This document shows, in pieces, positions 1 to 11,774 of a stretch of DNA of 64,000 nucleotides. Source of the stretch: Chelydra serpentina. Its lineage: Eukaryota > Chordata > Testudines > Chelydridae. The stretch spans positions 496,001-560,000 of the forward strand of contig JBAIAC010000218.1 of the NCBI GenBank assembly GCA_037349315.1, read 5' to 3'. The translations under genes were made by a program, and so were the position numbers. Below the pieces are notes generated by a model, which saw only the letters and a program-made list of their open reading frames with translations, was not told the origin of the DNA and did no database searches. Position 1 is the first letter of the stretch; each line of letters begins with the position of its first letter.

Positions 1-501
1 TATTCCTGGAAGAAGGCTGTGGAATTTATCAGTCCTTCCACCTTTTCCTTTTTAACCCTCTGCACTCAGCTTAGTACTAATGAGCTAAAGCAATTGAGGA
101 GTTTGCAAATTCTTTGATTCTGTGCGTATACAATAATACTAAGTCTATCCTGGTTTGCATTACCCATAGATTAGTTTGTTTATAGAGCATTCAAGCTGTA
201 CCATATTATCACCATAGGCCAATGTTGATGAGACTCTGCTGCTGCTTTACTGCCTCTTATGTCTGTTCCATACAGTCAAATACTAAGAAATACACCATTT
301 GTTCTTTCTGGAGGAATGTAACGAAACAATTGTAGTTGATAAATTACTAAATCCCCTTCCTTGATATCTGGCACAGGTGACAATTGGATTGCCTTTTACT
401 GTCAGCTTTTAGTTACAGAATTATTATTCAGTGCCCCTGTGCCAGTGTAATGAAGAGTCTCAGACACGAGAGATCAGACCTTTTTAACAATAGTGTCATA
501 C
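1..501 (-). other. Intron 1 (partial) of first type I keratin
   Basis: This is the part of the keratin's first intron that lies inside the window. It begins with a GTATGA donor directly after exon 1. I looked for the usual 83-bp second exon of type I keratins (ending in DNARLAADDFR or similar) on the minus strand and did not see it, so the rest of the gene lies to the left of the window. The sequence is AT-rich and otherwise unremarkable. Confidence 0.75.
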
Positions 502-1092
502 CTTGCTCCTCAGGTCTTCAATTGTCCTGTAATATGGGCTGTAGTCACGGTCAGGACCGGGTCCCTGCTTCTTATACCACTCCTTGATTTTAATCTCCAG
601 ATCGGAATTGGCCTCCTCCAAAGCGCGCACCTTGTCCAGGTAGGTAGCCAGGCGGTCATTCAGGTTCTGCATAGTTTCCTTCTCACCCGCGGGGAGAATG
701 CCGTCACCACCACCAAAGCCACCTCCCAGGCCACCCCCATAGCCACCTCCAAAGCCACCACCAAGGCCACCTCCAAAGCCACCACCAAGGCCACCACCAA
801 GGCCACCACCAAGGCCACCCCCATAGCCACCTCCAAGGCCACCCCCATAGCCTCCTCCATAGCTACTGCTGTAGCCCCCACCATAGCCACCACCCAGGCT
901 ACTTCCTACTCCAGAGACATACCTAGAGGAGGAGACAGAAAAGCCACCAGATCCCCCATGGATACTTGGGGCTCTGTAGGGGCCTCCAAGCTGCACTGAG
1001 GAAACCCGTGTGGAGCCACCACCTAATCCACCTAATCCACCTAACCCCTTTAGGGATGTAGAGGAGGAATATTGCCTGACGCTGGTGGTCAT
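502..1092 (-). CDS. Type I (acidic) keratin, exon 1 only (head, coil 1A, start of coil 1B)
   Basis: This exon encodes the first 197 residues of a type I keratin, which pairs with a type II keratin to form cytoplasmic intermediate filaments in epithelia. The head (residues 1-130) starts [16 protein letters not shown] and contains [10 protein letters not shown] and [10 protein letters not shown], like heads of the K14/K15/K17 group. It then runs into a glycine loop of GGGY, GGGL and GGGF units at about 67-129. The helix-initiation motif [20 protein letters not shown] is at 141-160, followed by [18 protein letters not shown]. The exon ends at IEDLRSK with a GTATGA donor in phase 0, the canonical first intron position of type I keratins. 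The first ATG after the TATA box was taken as start. All later exons are off the left edge. Membership in the type I family is certain; the exact paralogue is not. Confidence 0.95.
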
Positions 1093-1186
1093 GGTGAAAG
1101 GTAGCTGAGGATCTAAAGCCCAAGAGAGTCACCCAGCTCAGTTGTGAAAGAAGGAGAGTGCTGCTAACTTCCCTGACTCTGAGCTC

Positions 1187-1194
1187 CTTTTATA
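1187..1194 (-). promoter_or_regulatory. TATA box of first keratin
   Basis: Read on the minus strand this is TATAAAAG. It lies about 95 bases upstream of the keratin ATG, which would place the transcription start near 1160 and give a 5' UTR of roughly 65-70 bases, typical for keratin genes. Confidence 0.8.
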
Positions 1195-2488
1195 CCCACA
1201 ACAGGGGGCGTTGCCACTGCTAGGTCCTTGTTTCTCTCTCACATTCCCCAGGGTTTTCATCACCCTTAAAGTCTGAGCCAACTTCCAGAGTCATCATTTT
1301 TCTCCTTGATGTGTTCATGCTTTTGTCACATTCCACTAGAAACTGTTTAGCTCACTGAGGGTGTCTTGAAGTTTCCTTTTTGTTCCCAAAGGAAGGGTGA
1401 GGTGTGATTCAAGATAACAGGCTCATTGCTCAAGGCCACATTTGAACATACCTTTACACTGTTACACAGGAGACACAGAGACACTCAGACTCCACCCAGC
1501 AGTTTGTGAATCCATCTTAAATGAAAGGAAAATATTTACAAATCTGTTTGCGAAAGGTGCTGATGTGAGAGGTCTGTGGGAACAAATCCTTTGGCCTGGA
1601 TCCCAAGCCCACTGAAGTCAATTGGAGTGCTGCCAATCAGGCCCTTTATCCACGGGACAGGTACAGACCAAGCAGCTTCTCTGAGCCCTGCGGTGCAAAA
1701 ATACTGCAGCTCCACAGACTGTTCCCACTGGTAATTTCTAGCTATGTATTGATGTTGGCTAGGATCATAGAATGGATTGGAAAAACATCTAAGACCGCCA
1801 GTCCATTGCCCTTCTAAGGCAGAATCTAGTCCCGTTAGAGAATGTCTGTATCTTAAATTGATACATTAGATTTTAGCACCCCGGCCACATTGCATGCTGT
1901 TCCTTTGGGAGCTGTGTGACCAGTTTTTCTTTGTATTTCTGTATGAATTTGTATTTTAGCTCACTTGCAATCACAAGAGAATATTGTCCAGGCAAATTTA
2001 GCAGGGGAATTGGAGGGTATATCAGAGTGTGTGATGGGTTAAGGGCAGTGTTTGCATTTGTACTGAGCACTGGACATTAACCAGTAAGTGGGAAGCGGAC
2101 AGTTTTGACAGAGCAGGGCAGGGCTGAAAACCTGTGTGCTGATGAAGCAACAAAGCCATCTGAAAAGAGAGGAGCCGCTCCTGTAATATGTTATTAAGGG
2201 ATTGAGAATAGTGAGTCTAATAACGGTGTTAGACAGCTATTGGTGTGAGGAAGCAGCAGGAAAACCAGGCCGGGATTAGCGGCTCTGTTTCATTCTCTGC
2301 TCTGGTTTTACATTGCCAGGAGCCAGCTGTCACTTGCAGTGTGCAGAGGCAAATTGCAAACCCAGCCCGCTGGCCTGACCGTTCCAGAGGTAGCACTGGA
2401 GACTATCATAATGTGAAATGACGCTTTTTTCTCTGGGAGATGCTTATGGGTAGAGGCCATGCGTGGGGAGGGCATGCAGGGTCACGTT

Positions 2489-2511
2489 CACACACACACA
2501 CACACACACAC
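2489..2511. repeat. (CA)n microsatellite
   Basis: An uninterrupted run of about eleven CA dinucleotides, directly upstream of the paired palindromes at 2534-2562. Confidence 0.95.
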
Positions 2512-2533
2512 GATTTGCTGCTTGGCTTGTACT

Positions 2534-2562
2534 GAGCATGCTCACATGGACTGAGCATGCTC
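2534..2562. promoter_or_regulatory. Tandem p53/p63-family half-sites (candidate response element)
   Basis: The decamer GAGCATGCTC occurs twice, at 2534-2543 and 2553-2562, separated by 9 bases. Each copy fits RRRCWWGYYY perfectly with the preferred CATG core. The second copy sits in a 16-base perfect palindrome (ACTGAGCATGCTCAGT). p63 is known to drive basal epidermal keratin genes, and this site is about 1.3 kb upstream of the keratin TATA box. The match is seen in the sequence; the function is inferred. Confidence 0.5.
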
Positions 2563-5397
2563 AGTAACATTGCTGAAGCCGGCCGCCCTTACTCTGCTCC
2601 CACCACTCCGGCAGGCGTGGGTTGTCTCTGCTTGTGGGGTAGCAAAAGAGGGTGACTTATGGGGATCTTCTTGGGATTCAGGAAGCAGTTTGTGGTGCGT
2701 CTCTTCCATTCTGACATCTTTCATTAAAGTAGGGTCTTGGTGGTCCTTGGCTGAGTTCCAGTCCACTGCTCTCTCTGCTAGGCTGCACTGCCTCAGCACT
2801 GATGTGCAATAGATTTTCATTTCTGTGTGGGCAGATGGCGTTTTCTCCAATCTCCAGATTCACTTGTTTCATTCTCCCTTTGGTAAGTTCTAACAAACAT
2901 CTGTTCCTCCTCCTGGTCTTGTCCCCTTTGTGCGGGTGTCCACTCCCTGTTGTTGTGAGCTAGAGATGTTGCCGTAATGGCATGCTCCCCATTCCAAAAG
3001 CCAGTGATTCCTAATCAGTCTGAAATTGACAGGGGAGGCTGCTTATGAGATAGTCAATGTGCGAAAAGTGCCAGCCTCGCCGTTCCATAGCCCCTGCATG
3101 GAAGCACTCTCCAGATTTGGCTGAAATTGCCATAAAACCAGCCAAACTTCACTATGTTCCTTCACTAACAAAATCTCTGATTTGGATCTCTTCTTTGTAT
3201 ATGAGCTGCCGTGACATTTATCTTCATTTCACCCGGTACTGTATCTCAGCCAAGGAGGAGACCAACCAATGGTCTGGAATGGGTGATTGAACGTTTCCTC
3301 TTTCTGTCACCAGGCTGAATCCAGTCTGTACTAATAGTGACCCAAATTCATTATCATTCAACTGCTGCTAACTGACCTCCAGTGGAATCCCTAAGGAACA
3401 GGTCTCCACATCAAACAAAGCACCCCCAAAGCCGGACACCTAGCGGCACAGCAGGACAGCAAAGGACTGACTGAGTCCTTAAGCCTGAGATTTCCTCTCC
3501 ACTCCTAGCAGGTCCCCCAGGCCAGTGATGATTCCCATTAGTAGGACAGTGCCAGGGCAGCTTTCTCCGCTCTAACTATTTCGTAGAGGAACAGAGGTGT
3601 CAGTCCTGTACCTCTGTCCAGCCATAAATTCACTTGAGATGAAGCAAATAATAATGCAGGAGATGATATCTGAGTCTGTTCCAACAAGAAGCACATTGCA
3701 AATGTTATTTCCTCCCTCCCATTAGGTACAGATGAACAGCAAGAAAGTACATGACCGAGAACAACAATCATCTCTCCTGGGAAAATGAAATAATTGCTTA
3801 GAAGTTCTGGAACTCTGCAACTAATACCACAATTCAATGTGAGGAGCAGGTTTGAATGGACCTGGGTAATTGCGTTGTAAAAATTATGATCAAACAGTAA
3901 ACTCTGCTTTTAATCTAATGAAAAAGCTAATTAGAAACAATTGAAGATTCCCCTTCAGGCCAGTTTCCTGGTGAGTGCTGCTCACAGTGATACGTACAGC
4001 CAGTAGAAACCAAACAATGGAAAAGACACCAATTGTGTCTAGAGCTAAAGGGCAGAATCCTGAGCAAAGAGACAGTAACATGGAGAAAGGACTCAGGTAT
4101 TGGCAGGAGTGGAAACACAAGAGCTTTGCTCCTTCACCTCTCTGAGCCAGAAATCCTTGCAGAAATGCAGATGTTGCTAGGCAATAACATACCAAGGTGT
4201 GAGTACAGCATGTTGTTTTTGTTTCTGTCCAGTTTCCTAACGATTTACTGTCTGCCAAGGCTGCTACTACCAGCCCTGTACTCAACAGCTGGAAAGAATG
4301 TTTCCTAAGTGTGTTTGCATGAAAAGAAACACTAAAATGACCTGTATACAACAGAGGCATATTTCTGAGTAGGCCTGTGTACAGTCCCCATGCCAGCTGG
4401 GCTGGAGCACTGGCAGGAAGGAAGCCCCCCATCTTCTGAGAGCCCCATTTAAAATAGAAGGAAAATTCCTTCCAAGTCTGGCCTTAAGCAAAAGCCTGAC
4501 ACATGACTGCTTGGGGCCTGCGCATTTTCATTCCCCATACTCTCATAGTCCAACCCATCCCCTGCCAATAGGATTGGAGTGGAGGAGAGGGCAAGTCATG
4601 GCCTGATCCCCTTTAGCAGTAAAAGTGGAGAAGAAGGCTGTGGAACCAAAGCAGAAGGTCCGATTCTGCCTCTAGGACCAGGAAGGAAAACAATTTTAGG
4701 CCTGCTTCTTTTTCCCATCCCAAACAGGTTGGGGTCTTGCAAATTGTATGGCCAGTCCTGACTCTGTTGTTATCCTTTAGGACTCAGAATACACATGCTG
4801 GCCTCAGTCTGAAGTTTAAGAGGTTCTCTTATCTTAATGCCACTTCAGCTCTTGGGCTCTCAGCATGCTTCTTTTTTCTCATTTAATTAAATGTTATGGG
4901 GCAGGTAGACACCTCTTCCTTCCAGCTTCCAGCACCCATGTTCCAACTCTTCTGTTTGCAGAACATCAAGGCAGAGCATCATGTGGGCTCTCCATCAAAT
5001 TCCTTGAGCCATATCTCCACCAAGGATCAACCTGCCATAAAGCACCAGCCTGTACGCTGTTTTCTTGTACCCTTGCTCTCTGGCAGGGAGGGGTGACTGA
5101 CTGACTCTTGCTTGTCCATTTCCAGTTGCAACATGCACTGAAGAATTCCTCTCACTGCAGTGGGTGTGTATGAAAGATTCCCAGTGATTCACAGTTGTGA
5201 GTTCAGTTAGTTCACACAATGAGTTATTCACCTGGTTCAGTGGCCTCCTCCAAAGGGAAGGAGAATGCACAGAACAGCAATTAATTTGGCTTTGCTTGAG
5301 AGACTGGAGACCTATCTGACGCCAAACAACCTCCAAATGCTAACTCAAGCTGTTCCTATTCATGTGCTGCAATGAATGTACCCTCTGTCACTGTCCA

Positions 5398-5512
5398 GTT
5401 ATGGTGTAAGCTCTTCAAGGCAGGGAGTATGTCTTATTCTCTGCTTGTAAAGAGCAGTGCTCATTTACAGCACTCATTTTAATAACACAAATAATAAATC
5501 CACTTTAAGCCA
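5398..5512 (+). repeat. SINE-tail-like dispersed repeat fragment
   Basis: The stretch has the pattern of gtaagctctt, then a gcagggag box, then an AATAA-rich end. This resembles the 3' part of the more complete SINE at 19084-19321. It is diverged and was assigned by eye only. Confidence 0.4.
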
Positions 5513-6722
5513 TGACCAACCTTGACTACAGGAACCTGCTCCAACTCACCTATACCTGCTTTTGTGATATGGAGCCGAACCCACTGTGGGTCTAAGACTC
5601 CATGAGCAACTCTGATTCCATATTTATGAAATAAAAGGTCATCACTTGCCCCTGGCAGCTCTTGTCCTTAAGGGGCTCTCTATTTCCATCGTAGGCCATC
5701 GCAGGGACAGTTCTGCTTCTGGATTGGTGATTTAATAAGCAAAGCTGTGGAGTTCTGCTCTGGTTGATGTGAGAATGGGATCTCCTAGGTTAGGCTGAGG
5801 ACACCATATGACGTTATTATACAGTACTGGTAATTGAAACATCAAAGAGATCTAGTGGTAGAACAAAGCGGCTTTTATTTTATCAAGACAAAGAATCAGT
5901 TCTTTGCCTCAAAGGAGCCAAAATCCTGAAGTTGTCGTGTGTTTATCAAAGGCGTCTGGTTAACAGAATATAGTCTTGGAGATTTCCCACCTCATTTTTC
6001 AGAGTCAATCTTCCACACTTGGCAGAGAGCCCTCACCACTGAAATTCACCCCACTGGAAATACAGCTGAGCCTGGCCACCCAGCTTACAGCGAGCTGACT
6101 CTCCACTCGTACAGGGTTTGGAAGCCCCCGGATCTGATCCGCTGGCTGGGTTTGCCCATGTGATCTGACCCTTCCAAGGCTGTTTGGTGCTGCAGGGCGT
6201 TGTAGTGCATAAGCTCCTGATCAGGGGGAGAATCTGATTTGCTTCTGATCTAAACTGTGGGACGTTTGCCCAGATTCTACAGCGACAGCATCCTTAGAAA
6301 AGTAGGAACTGCCAGACTGTATCACCCAGGAGTCCCATCTCTGACTGGAGCCAGCACCAGCTGCTCATGAGGCAATAGGTCATTAAGGAATAACTTGCCC
6401 CATGGAAAGTTTCTCCCCAACACCCATCAGATAGAGACTGGCTCATGCCCTGAAACAGGTGGGTTCATATCCCTTTCAAAATGCAGTGTTTTCTAATCCT
6501 TGGTGCTGTAGCTCTGGATTTTTTTTTGTTAGCCATATAAATGTCCAGTCCTTTTGCAATCCTGCTAAGTTCTTGGCCTCAGTGATATCTAGTGGCACTG
6601 ACTTCCACAGGCTGACTGTGCATTGTGTGGTAAAATGCTTATAATAAATGTCCATAGTACATAAATACACTGCGTGGCACCTTGAGCTGGCATCCAAATG
6701 CTGGAAATGGGACAGGAAAGAG

Positions 6723-7152
6723 CATAGGTGCCGCCTCCGTAGGTGCTCTGGGGCTGGAACACCCACGGGGAAAAATTGGTGGGTGCTCTGCACCCACTGG
6801 CAGCTCCCCACCTGCCCCTGCGCCTAGCTCACCTCCGCCTCCGCTCCGCCTCCTCCCCTGAGTGCACCGCGTGCCCGCTTTTTTTTCCTAGCTCCCAGCG
6901 CTTGCACCACGAAACAGTTGTTTCACGTGGCTGGAAGGGAGGGGGAACGTGGCGTCACACTCAGGGGAGGAGGCGGGGCCAGGGCAGGGATTTGGGGAAG
7001 GGGTCCAGGAGGGGCGGAGTTGGAGCGGGGACTTTGGGGAAGGGGTTGGAATGGTGGCGGGGAAGGGGCAGGGAAGGGGTGGAGTTGGGGCTGGCCGGGG
7101 GCGAGGGGCGCACGCGAGCACCCACCGGCGCCGGGGAAAGTTGGCACCTATG
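6723..7152. mobile_element. Non-autonomous hAT-type transposon with perfect 8-bp target duplication
   Basis: The element begins CATAGGTGCC and ends GGCACCTATG, an exact terminal inverted repeat. The 8-bp sequence ggaaagag flanks it on both sides (6715-6722 and 7153-7160) as a target-site duplication, the hallmark of hAT transposition. The 430-bp interior is very GC-rich, with repeated GGGGAAGGGG-like blocks, and has no transposase. Long open frames inside it are composition artefacts. Confidence 0.85.
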
Positions 7153-7989
7153 GGAAAGAGCATTTACCCACTGTGCCCCAAACTCCTCCCTCCAACCTGC
7201 CACAAGCCTCTGTCAGCTTCTCGCATTCTGCACGTCAGAGCTACTCCCGCTCTGTGTCACTGAGCTGCACCCACGGTGCACCGCCCAAAGGAATTCCTGT
7301 AACTAGACTTTGTTAGAGCCATGTTACGACAATAATTTGGCAACCAGTTTTATGGTGCCATTGTCAAGACTCAAACTGCATGAGCCTCGCAGGCTCCAGA
7401 GGTTCCCACCAGTTCTTTAAGCAATTCCCATTGCAGTTTCCCTCTGCATTTTGGGAAATCTCATCCCCTAGCTCCACTGGCTGGCTGCCCCCTTTGCGCT
7501 CCCAAGCGCGCGTTGCGGCCACACACAGGGAGTTCCTTCTTTCACTGCCCCCAGTGGCAGCTCCTCCCCATGGGCACTGGGGCTCTCTGATCCCTGCTTA
7601 CATTTGGCAGTGCCCTGCAGGGCTCCTGGCTGCAGTTCCCAGCCCCGCCTTGGAGCTGTAACGATTATTTATAAGACTTCAAAAAGGGAAAACAAAGCCG
7701 CTCTGCCAAATGTGTATGTGAAGGTGCAATTAGTGTCTCTGGGCCTGGCTCTCCTGGTTAGCTCAGCTCCCTGCCTGCAGCGCAGCTGATAACTTTGACA
7801 TGACAGAGGTAACTGATTCGTAGCTTGTCAGCAGCATCTCTGCAATCAGCTCTGGTTTTTCTGGATAACTGCGCCTGGGCTCATCGCTGCAGGAACCAGC
7901 AAGTGCCTGAGTTAGCGAATACTGTTATACCGGGCCAGGATGGAGTAGACACGTGGTCTGTCTGGCCCGGTAGTCCATTCCTTGAATCA

Positions 7990-8072
7990 GAAAAGCCCAG
8001 TGGTCCATCTACTCCAGTATCCTGCCAAGCCAGAGTAGGCTAATGCTCTGCCTAGCCCAGTGTGCTGTCTCC
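7990..8072 (-). repeat. CR1-type LINE 3'-end fragment
   Basis: The phrase cccagtggtccatctactcc followed by agtatcctgcc is the reverse complement of the common reptile CR1 3' end (tactggactagatggaccac). A related, clearer copy is at 53215-53335. Diverged and truncated. Confidence 0.5.
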
Positions 8073-8595
8073 ATCGGTAGCCAATGCCATATACTTAAGA
8101 GGAAGCTATAACCCGCACTGCTAGTGCATCTAAGTGTGTCCTCTATACCACGGGGGTGGAAGAGATACTTCCCGACCCATAGGTGGTGACCAGCATACGT
8201 CCAAGGCATGAGCATTAACAGTCTTTGTGATTTTATCCTACTTCCAGTCAGTGCCGATGGTCGTCTTAGTCCAATATGGCATGGGTCAGACCCACTGAGG
8301 GCACTTGGGCACAGCACTGCAAACACCCAACTCGAGGGTAGGGCTCCCCGGACAGCGCATGGGGGGCGTGGGGCGCTTACGAGTGGGATCCACGGAGGTT
8401 GGCGAGCTGAGCCAGGAACCACCTCAGCTAGCCCGTGGGAAATGCCAGGGAGAGGGGCGTGGCCTAAGCACAACTCCTCCAGTTCCAGAGGGAGACGAGC
8501 CATAGCTGTGAACCTGCTCTCGGAGCCAGGCACGCACTGAATGCCCTAACCTCTGGGAGGGAGCCTCTCCTGCGAAAGCTGCTCCATTGTGTATG

Positions 8596-8905
8596 AAATG
8601 CTTAATATTCATTGGAGCAGGGACTGGAGCTAGCTGGGTCTCCCAGGTGCATGGCTTACCCACTAGTCCATAGAGTCATTCTCCTGCTCCGCCTGGCCCA
8701 CGGGATAACTGAATATTTTCGACCAAGTGGAGGAGTTTCACCAGGAGATGGAGCCGGGCAGCCGGCCATCCTGGGGTTAGAGTCAGAGTGGGAGACCTGC
8801 TGTCAAGTACCTGCTCTCAAGTCCCTGCTCTGAACCAGGCAGAAGGGGGATTTGAACCTGGTTTCCCGCAGCGTGACTGAGAGCACTAACCACTGGGCTA
8901 GTGGG
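8596..8905 (-). repeat. tRNA-derived SINE remnants
   Basis: Two stretches (about 8615-8690 and 8835-8905) read, on the minus strand, like the tRNA-like heads of reptile SINEs: a box-A-like tagcccagtggttagtgctc and a box-B-like GGTTCAAATCC. No intact tRNA cloverleaf can be drawn, so these are not tRNA genes. Confidence 0.5.
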
Positions 8906-9199
8906 AAAAGGGAGACAGCACAACCGTCCCCTCCTCAGCTGGGTTCGATGAGGGGCCCAAGCTGGTAATGAGGCCCCGCGGGCGAGGTAGCTGGGGGAAT
9001 GCCTTGCTGGAGGATCCTGCCCGGGCGTAAACACTCAGCAGCTCAGCAGCAGCAGGACAGGGGCAGCTGTGCACAGACCCACGGTGGCCACTGAGGTGCC
9101 TAGAGGGTTGGGTGGCAACTGGGCAGGGGGCTGAGGATCTACATTTTGGACTTAGGCACCTAAATCCCTTTGCAGACCTAGCCTGACGTGTCTGTCTTG

Positions 9200-9556
9200 G
9201 GTTGGCTACCCTTTAAAGGGAGCTGGGCCCAGCCTCACCTGTGACTGATTAGCTGTCTCCCAGCTGAGGCCCACCAGTTAAGGCTCAGGGGTTATAAAAG
9301 CAGCCCAGGCAAGGGGTGGGAGAAGAGCACTGCAGGGAGCAGGCCCGGGAGTAGGGGGGCTCCCAGGTGGATACCCTATAGGAGGAGTAGAAAAGAGCTG
9401 TTCAGAGCAGGGCGTTGGGTGCCTCACAGACAGCCTGCAAAGCGGAGCTCTAGGAAAGGGGGCCCCAGCAGAAGACCCCGGGTCAGGGAGAAAGGGACGA
9501 TTGATGGAACTTGTGTTACCAGTTCTCATGGGGAAGGAATAAAACTGAAGCCCCTA
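9200..9556 (+). mobile_element. LTR-like or promoter-bearing repeat fragment
   Basis: A TATAAAAG box at 9293-9300 is followed about 240 bases later by an AATAAA signal at 9538-9543, the layout of the U3-R-U5 part of a retrotransposon LTR. The upstream part (caccagttaaggctcagggg and neighbouring text) resembles LTRs I associate with turtle Gypsy elements. No boundaries, second LTR or coding part are visible. A minisatellite starts immediately after the AATAAA. An alternative is the promoter and short exon of an unknown non-coding transcript. Confidence 0.4.
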
Positions 9557-9559
9557 GAA

Positions 9560-10100
9560 AAAGGGCCTGAGCCACCCTCCGGGTGTGACCTCCCTCCTCC
9601 CTGGGCTGCGGGGCCTGAGCCAGCCTCTGGGTGTGACCTCTGTCCTCCCTGGGCTGCGGGGACAGGCCAGCCTCCGGGTGTGACCTCCGTCCTCCCTGGG
9701 CTGCGGGGCCTGAGCCAGCCTCCGGGTGTGACCTCTGTCCTCCCTGGGCTGCGGGGACAGGCCAGGCTCCGGATGTGACCTCCCTCCTCCCTGGGCTGCG
9801 GGGCCTGAGCCAGCCTCCGGGTGTGACCTCCCTCCTCCCTGGGCTGCGGGGCCTGAGCCAGCCTCCGGGTGTGACCTCCCTCCTCCCTGGGCTGCGGGGA
9901 CAGGCCAGCCTCCGGGTGTGACCTCCCTCCTCCCTGGGCTGCGGGGCCTGAGCCTGCCTCCGGGTGTGACCTCCGTCCTCCCTGGGCTGCGGGGACAGGC
10001 CAGCCTCCGGGTGTGACCTCACTCCTCCCTGGGCTGTGGGGCCTGAGCCCGCCTCCGGGTGTGACCTCCGTCCTCCCTGGGCTGCGGAGACCGGCCGGCA
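9560..10100 (+). repeat. Minisatellite, about 48-bp unit, about 11 copies
   Basis: The unit is made of gagccagcctccgggtgtga, then cctccctcctccctgggctg and cggggcct. A variant form has gacaggcc in place of cctgagcc, and the two forms partly alternate. Copies differ by point changes (CCG/CTG, CCC/CGT/TGT). The period is near, but not always exactly, a multiple of three, which creates long open frames on both strands without a gene. Confidence 0.9.
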
Positions 10101-11555
10101 GCCTGCAGGGCCTGAGCCTTACACGGGGCCTGATCCTGCACGGTGCTTCGCTCCCAGTGACGTTGGTGCTGCGCCGGCGCAGGCGGGGAGCTCAGCTCTC
10201 GGTGACTAGCCCAGGGCAGAAACGCACAAAGCTGAGTGCTGCGGCCTGACAAGGGCCAGATTGTCCGACTTGTGGCTGCTTGGCCCCTCTGAAACCAGCC
10301 ACTTTCCTGCCTGGGTCCGAATACAGATGTGGCAGCTAGCAGGCAGCGCTGCTGGGGGGCAGGGAGGAGCCTAGTGCCCTTCTGGGCCATTAAAGAGCAG
10401 CACTGAGAGAGTCTCGCTCCAGGCCCTTGGGCTCATGAGCATTGCCCCACGGCCTCCTGCACAGCTCAGGAAATGAGCTGGGAGAGGGGCCCTCGCTGGG
10501 TGTTTGCAGCCTGTTCAGGAACTGGCAGCAGAGGCTGGAGACAGGCTGATCAGGATCAGCTGATGACGTGAATGTGGACTAGTCTGGTATCTAGAGAGGC
10601 GGCCCCACCTGAGCCGGCCGGGGAAGGGACCAGGGTGTTGGCTGTGTTCAATGTTGAACACTATAGGGCAGCACATTGGAATATACCCCCCAGGCACCGC
10701 ACGACATGTTCCAGAGCCACCCAGAGATACCCGCCCTGCCCTCTAGGCTCCTGCACACCAACCGCCATCGTCAGAACTACGGGCCGGTTTCCAGGCCCCA
10801 GAGGATGCTCCGAAGGGAATAATCCCCCACTTGCTCACAGGCAGGCGAGCACATGGGGGCATAAGAGCAAAAGTTGGAATGAAGGCGCTTTCGCGTAGTG
10901 TCGTTAATTATTATCCAGGATTTCTTGTTACTTTGTGCGTTTACGCTGCTTTCCAGCCAGGGATTACCGGGGAGTGCAGCAGATCCCGGCTCCCCTCGAC
11001 AGCAGAGCTAGGCATCCGGCAGCTGCCCTTGGTTCTCAGCTGCCTCCTGAATGTACTGGAGTAAGTCGCCCACTCCATTTCAAATGTTTAGCAAGAGGGC
11101 CCTCACCTGGTGCCTGTTGGTATTGCTGGTCGGCGTTGGGGATTTCCAAGACACATCCCTTTCACACACGGGGCAGCAGCAACCCAGACTCTGAAGGTAG
11201 TTCAGGGGCAGTTCCTGACACTGCAAGGTTCCCTGTGCGGGGGAATCATTGCATCTCTTCCAGTGTGCAGTGCGGGTCGGTGCCCCCAGTGGCTGCAGGC
11301 AGCAATTTATCCTCCTGCCCCGCCAGTGCATCCTATTTTCAAAGGGGGACATACTCCAGAGGGGACGTCATTGAGAGGCTGGTAGTAGCAGCTCGTTCGG
11401 CACTCTTCCCAGCTGTGACACCGGTGGGCTTGACCCACTAGTGACCAGCTGTCCTGCTAATGGGTGCTGGGTACCTGATCCGCTTCTCTATGCAGTAGTG
11501 TATAAAATAGATGATGTACTATTGGTATTGCAGAGTGCCTAGAGGGCCTCTAGGC
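10101..11555. other. Intergenic; no gene seen
   Basis: GC-rich unique-looking DNA. No exon with domain similarity, RNA gene or clear repeat could be supported. Confidence 0.5.
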
Positions 11556-11774
11556 CAGCGGGTCTCAAACGTTCGCACTGGTGCCCCTTTCACACAGCAA
11601 GCCTCTGAGTGTGACCCCCCTTTATACATTAAAAACACTTGTTTATATATTTAACATCATTATAAATGCTGGAGGCAAAGCAGGGTTTGGGGTGGAGGCT
11701 GACAGCTCACGACCCCCCACATAATAACCTCATGACCCCCTGAGGGGTCCCAACCCCCAGTTTGAGAACCCCTG
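11556..11774 (-). mobile_element. Short non-autonomous hAT-like element
   Basis: Read on the minus strand it starts CAGGGGTTCTCAAACTGGG and ends CGTTTGAGACCCGCTG, imperfect terminal inverted repeats. The interior (gggacccctcagggggtcat and gctgtcagcc) is a pattern I recognise as common in turtle genomes. Flanking 8-mers (ctctaggc, tgcaaggc) match at 5 of 8 positions, so the target duplication is decayed. The element is inserted into another old repeat. Confidence 0.7.

Larger units (their letters stand above)
1200..6714. other. Intergenic, upstream of first keratin; no gene seen
   Basis: Moderately AT-rich DNA with many stops in all frames. Open frames here are short and show no recognisable domain. 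It holds a (CA)n tract, a pair of p53/p63-like decamers and a SINE-tail-like stretch, each listed separately. It is the likely upstream regulatory region of the first keratin. Confidence 0.6.

Noticed and set aside
493..999. 168-codon plus-strand frame with [12 protein letters not shown] repeats
   Set aside because: Antisense of the keratin glycine loop.
6743..7306. 187-codon frame and several overlapping ones
   Set aside because: They fall in the GC-rich interior of a hAT element with exact target duplications.
8840..8900. tRNA gene with box B GGTTCAAATCC on the minus strand
   Set aside because: No acceptor stem or cloverleaf; context is that of a tRNA-derived SINE. The same holds for 26005-26062 and 19084-19160.
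9516..10022. 168-codon minus-strand frame rich in SPQPREDGGHTR repeats
   Set aside because: Translation of the 48-bp minisatellite; repeat appears equally open on the other strand.
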